Assembly (NCBI GenBank): GCA_963819645.1
Contig: CAWFWZ010000016.1
Location: forward strand, 124,001 to 188,000
DNA length: 64,000 nt
Reading direction: 5' to 3'
Source of the DNA: CAVVDY01 sp963819645
GTDB taxonomy: Bacteria; Acidobacteriota; Terriglobia; Terriglobales; Acidobacteriaceae
The position numbers were made by a program, and so were the translations under genes. Shown piece after piece: positions 47,411 to 58,840 of the stretch; position 1 is the first letter of the stretch; each line of letters begins with the position of its first letter. The notes below the pieces were generated by a model, which did not search any database, was not told the DNA's origin, and saw nothing but the letters and a program-made list of their open reading frames with translations.

Positions 47411-49423
47411 TGAACGACGACCTGACACTTCATGACCTGGTAGGCGAACTGGCTGCGGAACAAGGCCCTGATCTAAGAGGGTACAAGCTGGCCAGCCTTG
47501 AGCGTCGCGTGCGCAAGCGCATGTCGGAAGTGGGGACTTCGACCTTCCGCGATTATCTCTCGCTGGTGCGGTCGAATGCCGACGAACATATCAAGCTGCT
47601 CAACACCGTCCTGATCAATGTCACCGAGTTTTTTCGCGATCCGCAAGCCTGGCAGTGCTTACGTGACGATGGCCTGCCTGTGGCGCTGCGTGAACTTCAG
47701 CCGGGCGATCCTGTGCGGGTATGGAGCCTGGGTTGTGCCACCGGGCGAAGAGCCTTACTCGCTGGCCATCCTGCTCTCCGAATATCTGGGCACGTCGCTG
47801 GCCGACTACAACATCAAGATTTACGCCACCGACATCGACGAAGAAGCGCTGACTATCGCTCGCCGTGGGGAATACGCGCTAGAGCGCTTGCGCCGGGTAG
47901 CAGCGCCGTTGCAGGAGAAATACTTTACCGGCCGTGGTGCGATCGTGCGCGTGAATCGGGAAATCCGGCGGTTGACAATTTTTGGCCGCAGCAACATGCT
48001 CAGCGACGCGCCGATTTCTCATTGCAATCTTGTGGTCTGCCGCAATGTCTTAATATATTTTGATTCGAGCACCCAAAATCAGGTGATCTCGCGGATGCAG
48101 TATGCTCTGGAACCGGGTGGTGTGCTGTTTCTGGGCAAGGCGGAATCGCAGCTCGCAAATCACAGCGTGTTTCGGCCGCTTAACACCCGGTGGCGAGTTT
48201 TTCAGAAGTCTCCTGTGGGCAACGCTGAGGGCAGCAGTCAAAACGATGGTCGCACGCAGACACCAGCTGCGGGAGGTACAAAATTGGCGCAACACGAAAT
48301 GGAGTCCCTGCAGCTTTACCAGCGTTACATCCTGGAGACGGTCAAGTCCGGCCTGCTGGTGCTCGGCGACGATGACATCATCCTGAATCACAATGACGCG
48401 CTGGTACAGGTCTTCGCCCTGAACGATAACAAGTTGGCGGGCAAGCGCTTGCAGAATACGGAGCTCGCGTATCGCTGCCCCGAGTTGACCTCTCGCCTGG
48501 AGTCGCTGCGCAAAGGCACCGGTGAAATCGCGCAGTTCCAGTGCACGGTTAGCAGTAAGGGCGAGGACCGGCTTCTGAACGTGGTCCTTCGTCCGGTGAT
48601 CACAGGCCCCGACAAGCACACCGGCGTGGTCATTTATGCCGAAGACGTGACCGCCCGCGAGCGCCTGCAGGACACGATTGAGAAGTTGGAGAATACGGGC
48701 GAACGCTTGCAGTCGGCCAACGAAGAACTGGAGACCACCAACGAAGAGCTGCAATCGACCAACGAAGAGTTGGAGACCACCAACGAAGAACTGCAATCGA
48801 CGAATGAAGAGTTGGAGACTACCAACGAGGAACTGCAGTCCACCAATGAGGAGCTGGCGACTACCAACGAAGAATTACAGTCGCTGAACGAAGAGCTGGA
48901 GACCATGAACGAAGAGCTGGGACACCGCACGCTGGAGCTGCACCAGCTCAGCCAGCGCTACGCCGAAACGCTGAAGAGCATGCCGTGGCCGGTGGCGTTA
49001 GTCGACCGGGCGGAAACGATCCAGTTGTGGAACGCTGCTGCCCAGCGCGTCTTTGGCGTTGGCGCGGGATCGGTTGTTGGGGTTGGCATCGATAGCCTCC
49101 CGATACAGCTCGAGGTTCGGAGTGCGCTGATCCGACGTTATCGCAGCGTGCTACAGAAGGGCAAAAGCAGCATTCTTCATACCCAGTCGCTGAATACCCG
49201 GCACGATCTGGGCGACTTCGATGTGCACTTCACTCCCGTGTTTAGTCACAACCGCGAAGTGGAAGGCGTGCTCATCATGTTCGGCCCGGGAAGCGACGTG
49301 TCTTCGTCCTCCTCTTCCTCCTCCTCGCGCGCGAAACCGCTGAAGCTCGTGAGCAAGAAGAAGGTTCCCGCAAAGGCTGCGCGCAAGGCCGCGAAGAAGT
49401 CGCCCAGGAAAAAGATCCGGTAA
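47410..49423 (+). CDS. cheR: CheR methyltransferase fused to coiled-coil and PAS domains (one frameshift)
   Basis: About 670 residues. CheR N-domain (YKLASLERRVRKRMSEVG), SAM-binding GCATGEEPYSLA, then IYATDID and VVCRNVLIYFD. A first PAS-like domain (SGLLVLGDDDIILNHNDALVQVF) and a 68-residue coiled coil of 14-residue repeats follow. A second PAS-like domain (WPVALVDRAETIQLWNAAAQRVFG) and a Ser-rich plus Lys/Ala-rich tail end the protein. One extra G near 47746 (ACCGGG to ACCGG) restores the SAM motif. CheR methylates the glutamates that CheB removes; with no receptor nearby, the target is unknown. Confidence 0.9.
48716..48919 (+). repeat. Tandem 42-base repeat encoding a coiled coil
   Basis: Inside the CheR gene, 68 codons consist of alternating TTNEELQ and STNEELE heptads (also LNEELET and MNEELG at the end). 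The DNA repeat has a 42-base period with synonymous changes, so it is maintained at the protein level. Confidence 0.9.
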
Positions 49424-49424
49424 C

Positions 49425-49442
49425 GCTGGCCTGAAGGCCAGC
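49425..49442. repeat. Perfect 18-base palindrome at the CheR 3' end
   Basis: GCTGGCCTGAAGGCCAGC lies one base after the CheR stop codon. It is the same as the palindrome at 41749-41766 except for the loop strand (TGAA/TTCA). It may act as a transcript-end hairpin. Confidence 0.8.
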
Positions 49443-49551
49443 TCTACCCGAAATCCGCAAACCAATTAATCCTTCGCGGCGCGTTATGTCGTACCTCCGC
49501 TGCCTTTCTTACAACGCATCGCACGATAAAGAGGAAAATTAGGAGGTCACT

Positions 49552-50223
49552 TTGTCGCTGCACGACGCGCCCGAAACCGAGCTGATTGCAAGTGCCATGA
49601 ACGGCAATTCGGAAAGCTTTGGAGAGCTCTACAGACGCCATAGCCGCCGCGTGTTTTATCTGTGTTACCGGATGGTGAATGACACCGATCTGGCTGAAGA
49701 CCTCACGCAAGAGGCCTTCGTGCACGCCTTCCGTCGCCTGAGCACCTTCCGGCAGGAGTCCCGCTTTACCACCTGGATGCATCGCATCGCGGTCAACACC
49801 GTGCTGATGTTCATCCGCAAGCGCAACAGCTCGATTCGTGAATCTCCGCTCGAGCCCGCCTTCGGCGGCGACGAAGAGTCGTCTTTCGAAGGTCAGTTGT
49901 ATGGAAAAGCCGACGAGACCTTGAGCATGACAACCGACCGCGTGGCTTTGCTGCGCGCTATCGAAAACCTGCCGCCGGGATATCGCCTCATGATTATCCT
50001 GCACGACATTCACGGCTATGAGCACCAGGAGATTGCCGACATCTTCGGCTGCACTACCGGCAATACCAAGTCGCAACTCCACAAGGCACGGCTGCGCCTG
50101 CGCGCCGTCATCGGCGCTCCCTATGATGAAGCGGCGAACGGCAGCAGAAAGAGACCGCAACGGACGCCGGTCGGCTCAGGCAAGGTCATCGAAATGCCGC
50201 AAGAACTGAAACACGCAGCGTAG
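49552..50223 (+). CDS. ECF-type RNA polymerase sigma factor
   Basis: A 223-residue group-4 sigma factor. Region 2 is GELYRRHSRRVFYLCYRMVNDTDLAEDLTQEAFVHAFRRLSTF, and region 4 is ENLPPGYRLMIILHDIHGYEHQEIADIFGCTTGNTKSQLHKARLRLR. TTG 49552 is the start because AGGAGGT (49541-49547) is at proper spacing. No anti-sigma gene follows; the next DNA is a repeat block. Regulon unknown. Confidence 0.93.
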   Translation: MSLHDAPETELIASAMNGNSESFGELYRRHSRRVFYLCYRMVNDTDLAEDLTQEAFVHAFRRLSTFRQESRFTTWMHRIAVNTVLMFIRKRNSSIRESPLEPAFGGDEESSFEGQLYGKADETLSMTTDRVALLRAIENLPPGYRLMIILHDIHGYEHQEIADIFGCTTGNTKSQLHKARLRLRAVIGAPYDEAANGSRKRPQRTPVGSGKVIEMPQELKHAA

Positions 50224-50276
50224 ACGGCGGCGTGTACGACAGACAGATCGGAAGACTTGACTTGCCTTCAAAGGGG

Positions 50277-51264
50277 TGTCATCCCGAGCGAAGCCGAGGG
50301 ATCTGCAGTTTGCTTGCGGTGCCGCAAACCCGGTGTCATCCCGAGCGCAGCGGGGCGAGGGACTGCAGGTTGCTGCGGTGCCGCAAACCCGGTGTCATCC
50401 CGAGCGCAGCGCAGCGGAGTCGAGGGACCTGCAGTTTGCTGGCGGTGCCGCAAACCCTCTACCGGGTGTCATCCCGAGCGCAGCCGAGGGATCTGCAGGT
50501 TGCTGGCGCGGCGAAGAACCACAGTTAAAACTGCTCTCGCGGCCCTCGTTCCAGCTTCCCGCTGAATGCCGCTGGCGTGTACCAATGCTCCGCTAGATCA
50601 GCCCAAGCCGGGTTTGCCGTTTTTATGAGAGCGATTTTCTTTTCGCGCCGCCAACTCTTGAGTTGTTTCTCGCGAGCGATGGCGTCGGCTATTTCTCCGA
50701 AGGCCTGAAAGTACACCAGCCTCTCGATCTTGTATCTCGCGGTGAATCCCTTTGGATATTCGTGCACTTTGTGCTCCAGAACACGCCTCCAGAGATGCCC
50801 CGTCACTCCAATGTAAAGAGTCAGCGAGCGACTCGCGATGATGTACACGTAATAAGATTTTTGTTCCTGCACGCGCGTAGTATTTCAGCGGAAACCCAAT
50901 GTAGCAGTGAGGTGGCTCACGGGACCTGGTTCGCAGCGCGAGCAAACTGCGGATCCCTCGGCTGCGCTCGGGATGACACTCGCTAGAGGGTTTGCGGCAC
51001 CGCCAGCAAACTGCAGGTCCCTCGGCTCCGCTACGCTGCGCTCGGGATGACACGCCGCTAGAGGGTTTGCGGCACTGCGAGCAAACTGCAGGTCCCTCGG
51101 CTCCGCTACGCTGCGCTCGGGATGACACGCACGTGAGAGGGTGTACGGCGCGACGCAAACTGCAGGTCCTCGGCTCCGCTGCGCTGCGCTCGGGATGACA
51201 CGCGTAGAGGGTGTGCGGCGCGAGCAAACTGCAGGTCCCTCGGCTCGCTGCGCTCGGGATGACA
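50277..51264. mobile_element. Intact repeat-bounded GIY-YIG element
   Basis: Four forward repeat copies (50277-50313, 50334-50373, 50393-50440, 50467-50503) and five reverse copies (50942-50979, 51005-51052, 51080-51127, 51154-51200, 51223-51264) face each other. They flank a unit with three parts, read on the minus strand: a leader, an intact GIY-YIG gene (50525-50872) and a short conserved tail ending in TTAACTGTGG. Each repeat has TGTCATCCCGAG at the outer end and CTGCAG at the inner end. No transposase or integrase is present. The boundaries are the outermost copies. Confidence 0.7.
50525..50872 (-). CDS. Single-domain GIY-YIG nuclease
   Basis: A 115-residue GIY-YIG protein of the small stand-alone type often annotated as an endonuclease or UvrC-like domain. 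Motifs: YYVYI (GIY position), LYIGVTG (YIG), Arg in HLWRRVLEH, and the metal-binding Glu in AIAREKQLKSWRREKKIALI. The GTG at 50872 is the only start that keeps the first strand. It is the only intact copy in the window; relatives at 40085, 43165 and 53990 are decayed. Probable role: cutting DNA at the flanking repeats, by analogy with homing or REP-associated enzymes. Confidence 0.85.
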   Translation of the reverse strand: MQEQKSYYVYIIASRSLTLYIGVTGHLWRRVLEHKVHEYPKGFTARYKIERLVYFQAFGEIADAIAREKQLKSWRREKKIALIKTANPAWADLAEHWYTPAAFSGKLERGPREQF

Positions 51265-51340
51265 CTCGTGAAGCTCAGTTCGCGCTGAGGATGATGCCAG
51301 CATGGGCTCTTCTGGCGAAAAGCGAACAGCGGCCCTTCCC

Positions 51341-52425
<1,085 letters not shown>

Positions 52426-52426
<1 letters not shown>

Positions 52427-53104
52427 TAGAGTCTCAGGAATAAATTCAGCAGGCCTTGATAAAAGCCGAGAAATGGCGAGATCAACGCGCCGATGATGTC
52501 CAGGTGCAACATGGGCAGCACAAACATCAGTATCACCAGCCCGAAGTAGCCGAAGCGGTCGTACATCTTCAGCGACTCATACGACAGGAAATGACGGATG
52601 ACGTGGCTGCCATCCAACGGCGGCAGCGGAATGAGATTGAACACCGCCAGCACCACGTTGATGAGGATCGCCAGCTCAAACATCTGCAACAGCGGCTGCG
52701 CCACATCGGTACCGCGGAAGAGCCCGCCCGCGCCGCTCAGCGGCGAGTGCACCAGGAAGGCCATGATGATGACCGCTATGAACGCGGTGATGAAATTGCT
52801 GATCGGTCCGGCCACCGCTGTGAGGATGTCGTCGCGCACGATGTTCTTGAAGTTGCGCGGAGTCTACCGGCGTCGGCTTGGCCCAACCGAATGCCGGAAA
52901 TCCAAACAGCACCAGCAGCGCCGGCACCAGAATGGTTCCGAAAGGATCGATGTGAACGATGGGATTGAGCGAAACCCGTCCCAGCATTTTGGCGGTGGGA
53001 TCGCCCAGGCGGTTGGCCATCCACGCGTGCGCCGACTCGTGCACGCTGATGGCGAACAGCAGCACCACTATCTGAAAGAAGATGTTTACAGCGTCGAAGT
53101 GCAT
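52426..53104 (-). CDS. M50-family site-2-type membrane protease (one frameshift)
   Basis: About 226 residues. The N-terminal catalytic helix has HESAHAWMANRLGD (HExxH). The second site NLIPLPPLDGSHVI supplies the metal Asp. One extra G near 52862 breaks the frame; removing it gives PTPVDSRNFKNIVRDDILTA. The small rhomboid-neighbour type M50 proteases are intramembrane peptidases of unknown substrate. It is operonic with trpS, an association common in this phylum. Confidence 0.9.
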
Positions 53105-53172
53105 CGCGGGCTAAGGTTGATACTACCACGCGCAAATCGTTCGCCTTGGGGCGCGTATGATGCTCGTTTGCC

Positions 53173-53901
53173 ATGAATCCTCACCTCATAACCGCTATAG
53201 CGGCGGTTGCAGCGGGCGCCGTTGCGTCTATCTCCGGCTTCGGTATCGGCAGCATTCTCACTCCCCTGCTGGCTATGTGGCTGGGAACCAAGCTTGCCGT
53301 CGCCGTGGTTTCAGTCCCGCATTTTTTGGGGACCGGGCTGCGTTTTTGGTTGATACGCGAGCATGTCGATCGGCACATCCTGCTGAGCTTCGGGATCACC
53401 AGCGCCATCGGTGGACTTACCGGCGCGCTGCTGCACACCTGGCTGGGCAGCTCGATTCTCGGCTATGTGCTGGCCGCGCTGCTGGTCTTTGCCGGCGTTA
53501 TGGGATTGACAGGCGCGGCCAAGCGCTTGCGCTTCGGACATAAAGCGGCGTGGGTAGCGGGCGCGTTCTCGGGCGTCTTCGGAGGACTGGTCGGCAATCA
53601 GGGAGGCATCCGCTCGGCAGCGCTGCTGGGCTTCGACATCCGCCGTGATGCTTTCGTGGCGACGGCTACGGCGATTGCACTGCTGGTCGACCTGTTTCGC
53701 ATGCCGGTGTATGCGGCGACCCAGTGGCGTCCAATTCTGTCGGCGTGGCCCATTATGCTGACGGCGACCATTGGGGTCATCGCGGGAACGCTGGTTGGGA
53801 AGACCGTCCTCGGCTGGATTCCCGAGCGAAGCTTCCGGCTTTTGGTCGCCGCGATCGTGCTGGGGCTGGGCATCTGGATGTTTTGGCATCCCGGGGCGTA
53901 A
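53173..53901 (+). CDS. TauE/SafE-family membrane exporter
   Basis: A 242-residue membrane protein with seven or eight helices in two related halves: AGAVASISGFGIGSILTPLLA in the first and AGAFSGVFGGLVGNQGGIRSAALLGF in the second, the TauE internal repeat. Family members move sulfite, sulfoacetate or similar organic anions. It is divergent from the M50-trpS pair with 68 bases between starts. Confidence 0.9.
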   Translation: MNPHLITAIAAVAAGAVASISGFGIGSILTPLLAMWLGTKLAVAVVSVPHFLGTGLRFWLIREHVDRHILLSFGITSAIGGLTGALLHTWLGSSILGYVLAALLVFAGVMGLTGAAKRLRFGHKAAWVAGAFSGVFGGLVGNQGGIRSAALLGFDIRRDAFVATATAIALLVDLFRMPVYAATQWRPILSAWPIMLTATIGVIAGTLVGKTVLGWIPERSFRLLVAAIVLGLGIWMFWHPGA

Positions 53902-53940
53902 ATATAGGCAAGACTGCCGAAGCTCACCCAAATTACGGGG

Positions 53941-54148
53941 TGTCATCCCGAGCGGAGTCGAGGGACCTGCAGTTCGCCCGCAACGCTGAGAGCCACAGTT
54001 AGAAAGGCACTCGCGGCCTTGGTTCAGCTTCCCGGTGAAGTGGCTCACGCGACGCCGATCGGGCCAGTGAAGAAACTGCAGATCCCTCGGCTACGCTCGG
54101 GATGACACCAGCCTGAAACACCAGCGCTCGTTCCTTCGGGATGACACA
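53941..54148. mobile_element. Internally deleted derivative of the GIY-YIG element
   Basis: A forward copy (53941-53976) faces a reverse copy (54071-54107) plus a truncated one (54121-54148). The centre joins the element tail (CCACAGTTAGAAAGGCACTC, matching the 3' end of the intact unit) directly to the element leader (minus strand GGCCCGATCGGCGTCGCGTG). The whole nuclease gene is missing between them. Confidence 0.75.
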
Positions 54149-54266
54149 CCTGAGGGGGCTCGCAGCGCGACCAAATCTATGGCGGCAAGGCGAACTTCGC
54201 CGCCTTTGGTTGACCACAGCAGAGCGCGAGCCTAACATCAAACTCGACGTGATCGAGACCATTGAC

Positions 54267-56655
54267 ATGGTCGGCCAAACCGTTTCCCACTATCACGTTT
54301 TGGATAAACTGGGTGGCGGTGGGATGGGTGTCGTTTACGAGGCGGAAGACACTCGCCTTGGTCGCCGCGTTGCGCTGAAGTTCATCCCCGACAACCTGCT
54401 TAACGATCAGAAGTCGCTGGAGCGCTTCCTGCGTGAGGCGCGCATTGCGTCCCAGCTCAATCATCCCAACATCTGCACCATCCACGACATCGGCGACCTC
54501 GACGGCCAGCCCTACATCGTCATGGAGAAGCTCGAGGGCAAGAGCCTTCGCGACCTTATGAACGGCCAGCCGCTGGACTTGGAGCTGGTGCTTGACGTCG
54601 GCATTCAAGTTTCCGACGCGCTTGCCGCCTGTCACGCCAAAGGCATCATCCACCGCGACATCAAGCCGGCGAACATTTTCGTCACCCCGGCGGGGCAGGC
54701 GAAGATTCTCGATTTTGGGCTGGTCAAAGTGGCGCCCGAGTTCGGACGCGACGGCATGGAAGACCTGACCATCGCGGGCGAGATATTCGGCACGACCGTG
54801 TATATGTCGCCCGAACAGGCGCGAGGCGAAGAGCTTGATGCGCGCAGCGACCTGTTCTCGCTGGGAGTGGTGCTCTACGAGATGGCGACCGGCCACAAGC
54901 CGTTTCGCAAGAACAACTCTGTCACCTCGATGAATGCGCTGCTGAACGAGAAGCCGCCGGCGCCACGGAAATTCAATCCCGCGATCTCCGAGGACCTGGA
55001 AGGAATTCTCGGCCGCGCCATGGAAAAAGACCGGGGAATCCGCTATCAAACCGCGCTTGGCGATGAAGGGCGACCTGCAATCGCTGAAAAAAGATAGCGA
55101 CCCTGGGCTCAGCACCAGTGCTCGCATGCGGCCCGCGCTTCCTTACAAGCTGCGCACCGGTACCTTTGCAAAACCCACGCGTCGCTGGCACGTTTACGCC
55201 CTGCTGGGAATCATCGCCCTGCTGATCACGGTTTTGGTTCCAGTGGCGACTTACTACTTCAGGCATCGTCCGGGTGCTTCGGGAGGGAAAAACACCATCG
55301 CAGTCTTGCCGCTGCGCAACTTGAACGGCGACATCAGTGTTGATTTTCTGCGCTTCGCACTGGCCGACGAGCTGAGCAACACGCTGTCGCAGAACCGCGC
55401 GCTCGATGTGCGGCCCAGCTCGATGACGCAGAAGTATGCCGGCAACGATGTCGATCCGCAGCAGGCGGCGCGTGCATTACACGTTGCCACCATTGTGACC
55501 GGCCACTTTGTGGAGCGCGGCGAAAACCTGGTGGTGACACTTGAGGCGATTCAAGCAAGCGACAACCGGCTGGTATGGCAAACCACCTTTACAGCGCCCT
55601 CGCAAGACCTGATCGCATTGCAATCGGCGCTATCGGCGCAGGTGCGTCAAGGGCTGCTTCCAACTCTCGGCGTCGCCAAGGAAGCTGAAGCAGCGGGCTC
55701 CCGTCCGAAGAATCCTCAGGCCTACGATCTTTATCTGCACAGTCTGGCCATTCCCCATGATCCGGCGGCAAACAAGGATGCGCTGGCGGTTCTGCAGCAG
55801 GTGGTGCAGATGGATCCTGCTTACGCTCCGGCATGGCAGGAGCTGGGACTGCGCAGCTACTACGACGCGACCTATTCGGACGGTGGCGAGAAGATGATGC
55901 AGCAATCCAACGACGCCTACGCTCGCGCGCTCCAGCTCGATCCCAATTTGACGGTTGCGCTCGGTCAGCAGATTACCAACGCCGTGGAGCGGGGAGAGCT
56001 GGGCAAGGCCTACGATACGGCAGAGGCGCTGGTGAAGAGCCGGCCGCAAAGCGCCCAGGCGCACTTCGCATTGAGCTACGTCTTCCGCTACGCCGGGATG
56101 CTGGAGCAGTCCGCTCGCGAGTGCAACGCAGCCATAACGCTCGATCCGGGAAACTATATGTTCCGCTCTTGCGCATGGACATTCATGGAACTGGGCCAGA
56201 CGGAGCGCGCGATGGAGTTCCTCCAGCTCGACGCCGGGTCAGAATGGGCGGCTTATGTCACGCCTTCGCTGCTGGTCCGCGAGGGCAAGATTGCCCAGGC
56301 CAAAGAGGCGGTGAAACACATGCCGTCGGCGCCGCGGTACCATCGCGACCTGCTGGAGGCGTGCCTCGGACTGCGCTCCCCAAGCGAGCAGGACCGCATC
56401 GCGCATGACCTGGAAAACAACCAGGCCAACGAGCTGGATCCGGAACTGCTGTACTACCAGGGAGCGTGGCTGGGATATTGCGGCAAGAATCAGGCTGCCC
56501 TTCGACTCTTGCAGAGTGCGGTTGAGCGCAGCTACTGTGCCTACTCAAATATGCTGAACGATCCCATGCTGGCCAAGCTGCGCGCCGATCAGGCATTCAA
56601 CAAAGTACTAACCGCGGCCGGCCAATGCCAGGACGACAGCGGAGTGGGTCCTTAA
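54267..56655 (+). CDS. Ser/Thr protein kinase with membrane anchor and TPR domain (one frameshift)
   Basis: About 796 residues. Kinase domain: GGGGMGVVYEAEDTRLGRRVALKFIP, HRDIKPANIF, DFGLVK, GTTVYMSPEQARG. A transmembrane segment (YALLGIIALLITVLVPVATYYF) is followed by a TolB/adenylate-cyclase-type domain (NTIAVLPLRNLN) and TPR repeats. One extra T near 55063 splits the kinase tail; removing it joins YQTAL to AMKGDLQSLKKD. The layout is a membrane receptor kinase common in Acidobacteriota. Ligand and targets unknown. ATG 54267 is the likely start. Confidence 0.9.
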
Positions 56656-56794
56656 CCAGAGAGTTCCTGTGGTGCTTCTGGGCCGCTTGCTTGCTTCCTC
56701 GGAGCAATGCCAGCGCCGCACCGCCGAATATCACTCATGCCACTGCCGGCAGCCCCTTCCAACTCTTGCCGCTACAATTGCCGTCATACCACTG

Positions 56795-58637
56795 ATGCCC
56801 TCCCACATTGAGGACTACGCACTCATTGGCGATTGTGAAACAGCTGCACTCGTCAGCAACAAAGGATCCATCGATTGGCTTTGCTGGCCTACGTTTGCCT
56901 CTCCCGCTTGCCTGGCTGCCTTGTTGGGCGATCAGGATAATGGACACTGGTGCATCGCGCCGCAGAATGAGGCACGCAGCAGTCGCCAGTATCGCGACGG
57001 CACGCTCATCGTCGAGACCACATTCGAAAACGATGAAGGGTCGGTGCTGCTGATCGATTTCATGCCGATTCGCGGCAAGTACTCTGACCTGGTGCGCATC
57101 GTGCGCGGCGCTGCGCGGCAAGGTGCAGATGTGCATGGAGCTGGTGCTGCGTTTCGACTACGGCCGCTCGATACCGTGGGTGACGCGCCTGGAAGACGGA
57201 ACGCTGCGTGCCATCTCGGGGCCTGACATGGTGGTGCTGCGCACCGATGCGACGTTGCGCGGCGAGAACCTGAAGACCATAAGCGAATTCACCGTGGCGG
57301 AAGGGCAGTCGATATCGTTCGTGCTCACCTACGCGCCTTCCTACGGCAAGCTTCCCAAGCCGATCCATCCCGAACACGAGCTGCAATTGACCACCGACTT
57401 CTGGACCGACTGGAGCAGCAAAGTCACGTCGGAGAAATCGGAGCACCGTTATAAGGGCGACTACACCGAAGCCGTGCGCCGCTCGCTCATCACCTTGAAG
57501 GCGCTGACCTACGCTCCCACCGGTGGCATAGTTGCTGCCCCCACCACTTCCCTTCCCGAGAGTCTCGGTGGGAAGCGCAACTGGGACTACCGCTTCTGCT
57601 GGTTGCGCGACGCCACCTTTACGCTGCTGGCGTTGATGAACGCGGGCTATTACGAAGAGGCCGGCGCCTGGCGCGATTGGCTGCTTCGCGCCGCGGCGGG
57701 CAGTCCTGACCAGGTGCAGATCATGTATGGCATCCGCGGCGAACGCCACCTGCTGGAATGGGAGGTGGACTGGCTGGCGGGATACGAAGGCGCTAAGCCG
57801 GTGCGGGTCGGCAACGCGGCGTTCAACCAGCTTCAGCTCGACGTTTATGGCGAGGTCGCCGATGCCCTGTTGCACGCCGAGCTCGCCGGCTTGCCCTCGC
57901 GCAAGACCGATCTCGATTTGCAAAATTGCCTTACCGAGCACTTGGAGAAAATTTGGCACGAGCCCGACGACGGTATCTGGGAGGTGCGTAGCGGACGCAA
58001 ACAGTTCACCTATTCCAAGGTGATGGCCTGGGTGGCATTCGATCGCGCTATCAAGTATGCCGAGCGTTGCGGACAAAACGGGCACCTCAAGCGCTGGCGT
58101 GAATTGCGGGACACGATACACCGCGAAGTCTGCGAGAAGGCTTTCGACTCACAGCTTCATAGCTTCACCCAGACCTACGGTTCGAGGCGCCTTGACGCTT
58201 CCCTGCTGCTGATACCGCTGGTCGGCTTCCTCCCCGTGGAAGACGAGCGGGTGCGCGGGACGATTGCAGCCATCGAGAAAAACCTCATGCGCGACGGACT
58301 GGTACAGCGCTATGACACCTCCGAGCTCGATGACGGCGTGAGGGGACACGAGGGCTCGTTCATCGCCTGCAGCTTCTGGTTGGTTAGCGCCTGGAACCTT
58401 TGCGGACGACGACAAGAGGCGCGCGAGCTGTTCGAGCGACTGCTCACCTTGCGCAATGATGTCGGGCTGCTCTCGGAAGAATACGACTCAGGCGCGCAGC
58501 GGCAGGTGGGCAACTTCCCGCAGGCGCTGTCGCATATTGCGCTGGTGAACTCCGCGTTCGAATTCATGGGCGAGATTAGTCCAGGAGAACAGCGCGCCGA
58601 GTCGAAGCCCGCGTCCCCAGTTTCAGGAGACGACTGA
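56795..58637 (+). CDS. Glycoside hydrolase family 15 protein (one frameshift)
   Basis: About 613 residues. ATG 56795 gives the family start MPSHIEDYALIGDCETAALV. The (alpha/alpha)6 domain has NWDYRFCWLRDATFTLLAL and the two catalytic Glu positions in GIWEVRSGRKQFTYSKVMAW and LLSEEYDSGAQRQVGNFPQALSH. One extra C near 57111 breaks the frame; removing it gives RIVRGVRGKVQMCMEL. GH15 includes glucoamylases, glucodextranases and trehalases; the exact substrate is unclear. Cytoplasmic by sequence. Confidence 0.92.
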
Positions 58638-58670
58638 GGGTTCAGCGTCTTCGGAGTTGCGGTAGAGCGT

Positions 58671-58814
58671 TTTGAAAGGGCACGCCTCCAGGCGTGCCGC
58701 AGCGAGAGTAATAAACCCGGCTTTAGCCGCTGAGGAAAGGCGTCCCCTCGGCGCCTGAAGGCGGAACGGATTTGCGCCTCCCGCACGCCACGGCTGAAGC
58801 CGTGCCCTTTCAAA
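58671..58814. repeat. Inverted palindrome block (second repeat family)
   Basis: TTTTGAAAGGGCACG at 58671 and CGTGCCCTTTCAAAG at about 58800 form long inverted ends. Inside are the hairpins GCACGCCTCCAGGCGTGC (58680-58697) and CACGGCTGAAGCCGTG. It sits between convergent genes and may serve as a two-way transcription end. Confidence 0.75.
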
Positions 58815-58840
58815 GCTGATACACCGCAATTCGGAGGCTG

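Noticed and set aside
43258..51264. Regularly spaced direct repeats resembling a CRISPR array (43258-43528, 50942-51264)
   Set aside because: The spacers are nearly identical to each other and the units carry the element's own linker. No cas genes are present. They are tandem copies of the interspersed repeat.
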